A stretch of 64,000 nucleotides of DNA from Heterohyrax brucei (lineage: Eukaryota; Chordata; Mammalia; Hyracoidea; Procaviidae), in contig CM053140.1 in assembly GCA_028571685.1 (NCBI GenBank), positions 28,067,501 through 28,131,500 of the forward strand. Reading direction: 5' to 3'. Made by a program: the position numbers and the translations under genes. This document shows positions 36,801 through 45,800 of this stretch, piece after piece. The notes under the pieces are model-generated. The model was given only the letters and a program-made list of their open reading frames with translations, was not told the origin of the DNA and ran no database searches. The stretch's first letter is position 1, and each line of letters opens with the position of its first letter.

Positions 36801-39800
36801 CTCATTGGACCAACCTGGTCACATGTCTATCCTGGGCCAGTCATGCAGCCCAGAGGCAGGGAAACTCTGATTGGCCAGGCGCAAGTGACATGCTCCTCCT
36901 GAAGCTGGCAGTGAGAGGTGCCAGTAGGGAAAAGCAGAAGATGAGCAGGTTGGGCTGGGGGAGCTCTTACAGTGTGGAGGGTGAGGGCCCCAAGGTTGAG
37001 TTCCCACCCACCCTTCTCCCTCCCTTTCAGGAATGACCACGCCAGTCTCCTCACCGCAGCACCGCCAGCCAGGCGTCAGCCCCCTGTCCCTGAGCACGGA
37101 TACCAGACGGCAGCAGGCCCAGCAAGTGCCACCTACCTTGTCCCCACTGTCACCCATCACTCAGGTGTGAGGCCAGCGGGATGGGGGTTCAGGGGCATCT
37201 GTGGAATTCCATGGCCTCTTGACGCATGTCCTTATTGCCATCAAAACTGTCAAATGCATGGGAGACAGACCAGCAGTGGAGATGCCAGTGCTGAGGATGG
37301 GCAGTCCTCTCAACGTTAATGGTCCCTATGTGTGCTGGGGCAGGACCCTGGGTGCAGTCAGGCCTGGAAGGTCATCGCGATGCCCCTTTCTCTTCTTCAG
37401 GGTCAGCTGGAAACCATCGTGCACACATGTTTAGAGCGTTTTCCTTTTGGCAGTGTGCCATATTTACTTCCTAATGGTAAAGGACTAAAAAGAGCTGAGA
37501 AAGAAGGCATGGCAAAAATTGCAAGAAAGAAAACCTTAAAGAACTAAAAAGGTACAGGAAGCGACTATGGCACAGTGTAAAAAGGAGAACCCTCTGGACG
37601 TTAGAGTAGGGGAGCTGCAGCTCAGCCCTGAAGACGAGGAAGGGGCAGCATACCCGCCTTCTAAGCCTGACTGCATTCGGGGTGCTGCACCGTCCCCTTC
37701 GATGGCAGTAGGTTTGGGTTGTTCTGTGATGATAGGGGCTGCTCTGGGTGTTGCAGTGATTAATATGCTTAGCTGCTCTTTGAAAGGTCGATGAGTTGGT
37801 GGCTCAAGTCCACACACTAGTCCCTCAGCTGTCACAACCAAAAATGCCTCTAGACATTGCCCCCAGTGAGGACCTCGGAATTAGGGAACTCCACTGACCC
37901 CCAAGAGACTCTGTGTCCCATAATCATCTGGCCTATTGAAGTTCTAGGATGCTGCACACATACACGTGCTGAAGTCACAAGAAATCACAGAAGCCGGATG
38001 GTTTATACCATCTGCTGGATGGTCAAATGGTGATCCAAAAGGTTGGCAGTGTGAGCCCCCCTAGAGGCACTGTGGAAGAAAGACCTGGTGATCTGCTTAC
38101 AAAAGTCAGCCATTGAAAGCTCTGTGGAACAGTTTTATACTGATACACACATAAGACTGCTGCAAGTTCGAGGCTGCTCTGACAGCAACTTGCTTTTAAT
38201 AGATTAGGGCTTTCTTCTTTTTTTTTTTTTAAACAAAGCACCCTGCACTGTCCACCCACAACAGAATTAGCAAGGATTTCTCCCATGCCTGCCTGGCCTG
38301 TCCCCTAGCAGTCCATATCCTCTTCAGGCGAATGGTCACGTCTGATGGTGGACGGTGGCCTGAGTGGCCCTAGGGCTATGCCACGGGCTCTCGGTGAGCA
38401 AGATACCCCAGCCAGTTCTCCTGTCCTCCTCCTGTCTCAGCCAGCCTGCCTGCCTTCCTGGAAGGCCTTTGTTTACAAACTGCCTGCTGCTTTCTGAAAC
38501 CGTTCACTTGGGGTTGTAGACCCTGAACTCTAGGGTCAGGGCCTTGTCCACCCGGAGACCAGCAACTTGCACTTGTGAGTCTAGATTCTGCACAGGTTCA
38601 CCCAGCCCTGAGGTCCTGTCTTGGTTTGCCTTTGTGTTGTTTTCCTGTCCCTATTTTTTACTGTGGTAAAAACATACACACTAGAACATCTGCAAACACA
38701 GCTGTCACATTTATAACCGAGTGACATCTGTATCCTTTTTCATGCCTTCCCGCCATTATTGTTATATTCTTAGGTGCTGTGGAGTTGGTTCTGACTCATA
38801 GCGACCCGATACACAACAGAACAGAACACTGACCAGTTCTGCACCAGGCCCACAACCATTTTTATACTTGAGCCCATTGTTGCAGCCACTGTGTCAGTCC
38901 ATCTTGCTGAGGGTCTGCCCCTTTTTGCTGACCTTCCATTCTACCAAGCATGATGTCCTTTTCCGAGGATTGATTCCACCTGACAACATGTCTAAAGTAT
39001 GTAAGACACTATCTCACCCCCTTTTCTTCCAAGGAGCTCTGTAGCTGTGCTTCTTCCGGAACAGACTGGTTTGTTCTTTTGGCAGTCTGTGGTACATTCA
39101 GTATACTTCTCCAACACCACGATTCAAAGTCATCAATTCTTCTGTCTTCCTTATTCGTTGTCCAGCTTCCACCTGCATGTGATGCCATTGAAAATTTATG
39201 GCTTGTGTCAGGCATACCTTAGTCGTCAAGATGACATCTTTTCAACACTAAAGAGATCTTTTGCAGCAGATGTTCCCAAAGCAGTGTGTCTTTTGATTTT
39301 GTTTTCCTTTTTGGATTTAAATGCTTTCATGGATGTTGATTGTGGACCCAGATAAACTGGAATCCTTGACAACATCAATTCTTTCTCCACTTATCATGAT
39401 GTTGCTTACTGGTCAATTTGTGAGGATTTTTGTTTTCTTCATGCTGAGGTGGAATCCATACTGAAGGCTGTGGTCCGTGAGCTTCATCAGTAAGTGTTTC
39501 AAATCCTCTTCACTTCCAGCAGTAGGGTTGTGTCATTTGCATAAAGCAGGTTGTTAATGATGCCTTGTTCTTTTTCATACAAGCCAGCTTCTCAGATGAT
39601 TTGCTCAGCATACAGGTTAAAAAGGTGTGGTGAAAGGATACAACCGTAACACACACCTTTCCTGACTTTACGCCATATAGTGTCCACTTGTTCTTTTCTA
39701 ACAGTTGTCGCTTGATCCATGTATAGATTTCTCTCATGAGCACACTTAAGTGTTCTGGAATTCCCATTCTCTGCAAAGTTAACCCTAATTTGTTATAATG

Positions 39801-42800
39801 CACACAGTCTTATACCTTTGCATAGTCAATAAAGCGTAGGTAAACATCTTTCTGAAACTCTCTGTTTTCAGCTAAGATCCATCTGACATCAGCAATGATA
39901 TCCCTGGTTCTACATCCTCTTCTGAATCTAGCTTGAATTTCTGGAAGTTTCCTGCCAATATACTACTGCAGTTGCTTTTGAATGATCTTTAGCAAAGCTT
40001 TACATTTGTAGTATCGGTGATATTGTTCGATCATTTCTGCATTCGGTTGGATCACATTTCTTGGGAATAGGCATAAATATGGATCTCTTCTACTCAGCCA
40101 GGTAGCTGTTTGCCAAATTTCTTGGTTCAGATGAGTGAGCATGTCCAGCTCTGTGTCAGTTTGTTGAAATATCTCAGTTGATATTATCTCTAGCCTTTTC
40201 CAAAATCCCTCAGTGTTTTCCTCTTTCCAAACATTTAGAAAGCCGAGCTGGTCATCACCAAACGGCCATGCCTCCATCACCACACCCTGACCAGCTCCGA
40301 GTAGACAAGGCTCAGGTTGGGGGTGGCCCCCCAGGCAGGACCCCAGCAGGGCTGAGCTACTTACTGAGTGTGGCCACAGTGAGGACAATGCAGGGCAGGG
40401 AGGCTAGGAAGGCCTGATCCGCTGGTGTGCTGAGTGTGAATGTGGGCAGCTCCGGCTTGACTATCCATGGGCCGCAGTTTCTCCATCTGGTTACCAATGA
40501 GTGATTACTGAGCCGGGGAAGGGGGGCCGGTGACTGGGGGGCGGGACCACGGCAGCCAGTGGATCCATGATGATGTCTCTCCTTTCTGCCAGGCCGTGAC
40601 CATGGACGCCCTGTCCCTGGAGCAGCAGCTGCCCTATGCCTTCTTTACACAGGCGGGTGCCCCACCGCCACCACAGCCCCAGCCACCGCCACCTCCACCA
40701 CCCACTTCACAGCAGCAGCCACCGCCACCTCCAGGCGGTCCCCTGATGCCCAGTGCCAGCCTGCCACGTGGCCCACAGCTGCCCCCACTCCCAGTCACCC
40801 TGTCATCCTCACTGCCACCATCCCCTGCTGAGAGCCCTGGCCAGCCACCCCTGGGGATCGATGTTGCATCGGTGAGCTGGGAATGGTGCTGGGCTAGAAA
40901 CATGGCGAGGGGGCACAGGTTGGGGGCACAAGGGGCCAGGTGGTGGACTTAGGGATGAGAAGGACAGGCTATGGGGGCTACGGGCAGATGAATGGTTAGA
41001 ACTCTCATCCTAGGTCATGAGCCCTCTGTATAAGTGGGAAAACTGAGATGCGAGGAGAGGCTGTTGGCTGTTCCACGTTGGGCCTTCAAACACCCCCTTG
41101 TACTCCTCCTGTAACTCCTACCCCCTTGAGTGAGGCTTCCATGGAGGTTAGGTGAGCTCCAAGCTCCTAAGGTCTGGGGAATGGATTTCCAGAAAAGAAG
41201 ACCCAAGAAGATACAGGGCCCCCACATCCTCTAGACTGTCCGCACGGTAACATGGCTCCCTAGGGGCAGGGGACATAGCTATATGTGGCCAAACACAGGG
41301 GAGCAATGTTTGGGATACAGTGAAACTCCTGCTTGTCACTGGCCTGAGAACCTCAGAGGTCCCACTCCAGGAATCTCACCGGGAAGTACCCAAGCCTGCC
41401 TTTTGGGGGAACAGCAAATGTGGGAAGGGGATCCTGAAGCCAGGGTGTCTCATGCCCCAGACCCTGAGGCCCTCAGCTGGATTACCTCACAGTGAAGCAT
41501 GGAGATGCCTGGCAGGATGTGGGATCTGAGTGGACTCAGAGGGTGGAGCGAACACTGCCCAGCACCCCCAGGACAGCCAGACCCCTCCTACTTTGATATG
41601 GGCCACCCTTGGGTACCCAGGAGGGGCTACTGGGGCTCAGTGGGGAAAGAGCACTCCCAGGAGGCTCAGGTTGTGGGTGGCCATGCCTGGTTCCCCTGGC
41701 TGGGTGGACGTGTGCGCTGACCCCACCCCTGTCCTGCAGGTGCCGTCCCTGCAGCAGTACCGTACAAGCGCCGGCTCCCCAGCCAACCAGTCTCCCACCT
41801 CGCCTGTCTCCAACCAAGGCTTCTCTCCCGGGAGCTCCCCACAGGTGAGGACACTGCCACCCCCATTCTTCCACCCATCTGCCTATCTTTATGTTGCCTG
41901 TGTGTCGTGTCCATACCCCATCCTGTCTTGTCCATGTCTCTTGGCCAGGGCTGGGAAGGGCTGCCGAGATTCTGATGTGGTGCCAGGTGGGCAGTAGGGA
42001 CAGCAGTGGAGGAGCAGGGTGGAAAAGGGGTGCCAGGTGAGGACTGTACAGTGACAGCTTCCTGGATGACGGAAAGCAAAACTGTGCTGCTGACATCCAG
42101 CAGTCCCCCCTGGAGCTGCCCGCACCTCTGAGGTCCGCATGGGGCACCAGTTGGGGCTAAGGTTTAGCACTTCAGTCAGTGACAACCAACCCTGGTGTTG
42201 GCCCTGCCTGAGCCCCTTATTCAAGGCCCCCAGGGGCACCCTTTGAAGCTCTGTGGTCATAAATTCCCACATCGCTCTGTTGAGTGTGACTCTGAGCCTT
42301 GATCCCAAGTTCTCAGCTCCCAGGGACAGAGGGGACCCTCCTTGTTAGGGGAGCAGAGGTGTCCAGGGCCCTGGCCTCTCCTTCCACGTCAGCTCTCTCT
42401 ACCCTGAATGAGCCACGGGGAGTAGGAGACTGAATCTGGGGACTAGTCATCATGCCTGTCCCAGAGGCTGAGCCTTCTCTTCAAGGCCTTGGGGTCTCAG
42501 GGGTCCTTGCCCTATTTCACAGACAAGGAGACCAAGGCGCATCCCAGACCCTGGGAGTCGGGGGGCTTGGCCCCACATTCAGCAGATGCCACGGTTTCCT
42601 GGTATGCCTGCTCCCCCCTTGAGAGTGAGCCTAGATTGAATCTGAGTCTTCCACCTGGCCCCAGTCTTATCAGAGTTCCGTGACTCCATCACCCTACAGA
42701 AGCCAAGCTTGGCATCCTCTTAGGGCTATGGACTCAGCCGACTTGCACCTCTCACTCAAGAGGCTTTCAGAACTCCGTGTCCTGTGCCTGCAGGTCTCCA

Positions 42801-45800
42801 CCAGCCCACCCAGGAGCTGAGAAGGTTCCACAAGGCACTGCAGTGTCCAGGTCCTGAGCAGGACCCTGGGGGACCTTGATGCTCTGCCTGATGCAGGAGG
42901 GGCTTTAGGGGCAGGGCATGGCTCCCCTAGGGCACACAGAGACCCCTCCCCACTTCCCCCACCACTGCTGGGGCCAGTCCTCTGCAGCCTTCTGGCTGGG
43001 AGCAGGGGTGGGTGGCAGGAACCTGTGAGCACTGATGTTGGGTATAGTCGGGTGTCCACAGACTCTTGGTCCCTGCATGTCAGCCCCAGAGCCTTTCAGC
43101 TCCAGTGACACATTGGTCTTGAGGGTGATACTGTGGGTGATGTGGCAGAAAAAGCTGGGGTGGGAATGGGATGTTCCTGAACCATGTGAAGCCCCCCAGG
43201 GGCAGCAGAAGGCAGTTGCTGGTCCCTCAGTCATGTCCATCTCATGCACAGCAGGACAGGAATTGGGTTGGGTCACCTAAATGGTTAGTTAATTCTCAGA
43301 CCCAAGCCTGAAACAGGTTGCTGACCACATGCAGAGAGCAAGAGTACTGCCATCTGTCCAGCTGTGTCTGTGGATATGTTTGTCTGCCACATGTGGGGCT
43401 GTAAGGGTGGGGTGGCCCCATCCAGAAAAGTGCTTGGTGACCCATCCCCCCAAGAATTCCAGCCTTGGCTTCAGAAGAGGCCTGTGACAGCTGAGATAGA
43501 TCAGATACCATTCCTCCATCTCTGTTATTCATCTGGGAAATCCCAGCCTCAACTTGGTGGCTCCCCCTTTGAAAACCTCAGGCTGATGCTTTTTAGAGTA
43601 GATGCAGGTGTATGGGTGTGCTGTGGATGCTGTAACAGAGTGCCACAAAGAAGGGGGTTTAAAACAACGAGAATTCATTCTCACTGTTCTAGAGGTCAGA
43701 GGTTCTAGGGGAGGGTCCTTCCTTGCCTCCTTCAGCTCCTGGTGGCTCCAGGTGGTCCTTGGCTTGTGGATCTGCGTACATTTTCACACAACATCTTCCT
43801 TCGGTCTCTGTCTTTCCTTCTCCTCTTAAGGACACCAATCATGTAGTAGGCCATACTCTACCGCAGTGTGATCTCATGTTAATCTAACTGATCACACCTG
43901 CAAAGACCCCACTTCCAAACAAGGTCATGTTCACAGGGACCAGGGCCAGGACTTTGCCCACAGCAGTACAATTTTTGCCACACTGCTGTATTCCACTTTC
44001 TCTAGCTCCTTTCCTGGCATTTGAGAGGTGCAGGGAAGTCTGTCCTCAGGGACCCCCACGTACCCCATGCTTGAGGTTTGTGTTTCCCTCTCTGCTATCG
44101 GGCCTGCTGACCACCCACAGCTGCCAGCTGTTGTCTTTGGTGTGGTCAGCTCCTCTGATCAGCAAAGGCCCTGGATTCTGGCTTTGGCCATTGTCAGAGT
44201 ACATGGAGATCTGTCTCAAGCATTATCAGGTATGGGTTTTTCTGTAGTGTCTGTCAGGCATGCGGGGACCTTGAAGTTTTTGCCTGTCTCTAAAGCTCTT
44301 GTCAGGGTGCAAAGGTCTTTCTGTAATGTCTGCTGGTCCGTACAGAAGTCTTTTTAGAACACAGCTCAGAGAAAGAAGGTCCAGGGCTTTTTCTCTGTGA
44401 AACAGTGACCTGGACACATGGTAGGCCCATGTGTTATACAGCCCTTATGGGGCCAGCTAAGGGTAGCAGAGGAAGCAAGTTAGATAGTGGGGGACAGTGG
44501 GCAGCTTCCCATGGAGCAGACACAGCTGGCAAGGCTCTGAGGTCCTGGGGCATGGATAATGTCCCTCTGTAAGGCCACCTGCACTCATGCACAGTACCAT
44601 AACTCTGTTCAACTGTCCTGCATCTTCTCGGAGGCCAGATGGGGGACGCCAAACATCCCTTTTGTCCTGAGTAGGGGATGCAGCTCCTGCCTCTATCCCA
44701 GCCACACCCTGTTTTCCTCGTGGAGCCTGTCCCTGTGCTCCTGCCTCCATCTGGTGGCAGTGGAACCACTCCCCACCCAGGCTTGAGGGGGAGGACACTG
44801 TTAGAGTGCAAAGATCCCCGAGGAGCAGGCAGTGGGAAGAAGGGGCATCCCAGGGCAGCTAGTACAGCCTTGCCCCTCCATCACCAGGCTGGGGTGCCCT
44901 GAAGTGAATGCTGCTATCTCCCTACCATCCTGAGTATCCTTTGGGGAGCCTGTCCTGGCCAGAGAGCACCCCCTAGCACCCTGTTTCTGTCCACAGCACT
45001 CTTCCACACTGGGCAGCGTCTTTGGAGACTCATACTATGAGCAGCAGATGGCAGCCCGGCAGGCAAACACTCTCTCCCACCAGGTGAGCCAGGCCGGGAC
45101 TGGGAGAGCAGACATCGGGGACCAAGGACGGGGACCAGAATGGTGGGAGGGGGTTGAGACGGGTCAGCAGACAGGGATTCCTGGTATCCGGGAAGGAAGG
45201 GGTTAGTGGGTGGGGGTTGGGACTGGGATGGGGATGTTGCAAAGACAGGCAGAACAGGACCAAGAAGGCAGCAGAGAGTGGGACCAGGAGAGGGCCACTA
45301 TGGGGTGGCTCCAGAGCCTAAATAGGAAGGGGCTGGGATAGGAGTAAGGACGGGGCAGTAAGCTCACTTTTCCTCCACTGGGGACCTGGGTGACTCTGCT
45401 GGGAGGGTGCGTGTATCTGCCCGGGGCGCCCGTGGGCTGACGACCCCCACACCTACCTCTAGCTGGAGCAGTTCAACATGGTGGAGGGTGCCATCAGCTC
45501 GAGCAGCCTGTACAGCCCCGGCTCGACGCTCAGCTACTCACAGGCCGCCATGATGGGGCTCACGGGCAGCCACGGCAGCCTGCCGGACAGCACGCCACTC
45601 GGGTACCCGAGCCATGGCGGCATCCCCAACATCATCCTCACAGGTGAGCAGGGTCTAGCACTGGGGGATCCGAGCAAGCATAATGAGGGGCCTGGAAACC
45701 CCCAGGCCTGTCAGACCGTGGCCTGCTGAGTGAGCACGTGGACCAGGACGTGTGTGGCTGTGGCATGGGCTGACACATATAACAGACAACATGCCACACA

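Larger units (their letters stand above)
32429..37030 (+). other. CRTC1: CRTC1 intron 8
   Basis: The 4.6-kb intron holds an L2-like fragment, an RTE-derived element (33497-33985), a TG-rich repeat (34620-34930), an antisense LINE tail (35340-35600) and a GA-rich tract (35805-35940). The interval 36000-37000 is unique-looking with no gene seen. Confidence 0.85.

Noticed and set aside
37567-37794. A 75-codon frame in CRTC1 intron 9 with a protein-like start
   Set aside because: I recognise no family, no splice or promoter context supports it, and its end runs into a SINE fragment.
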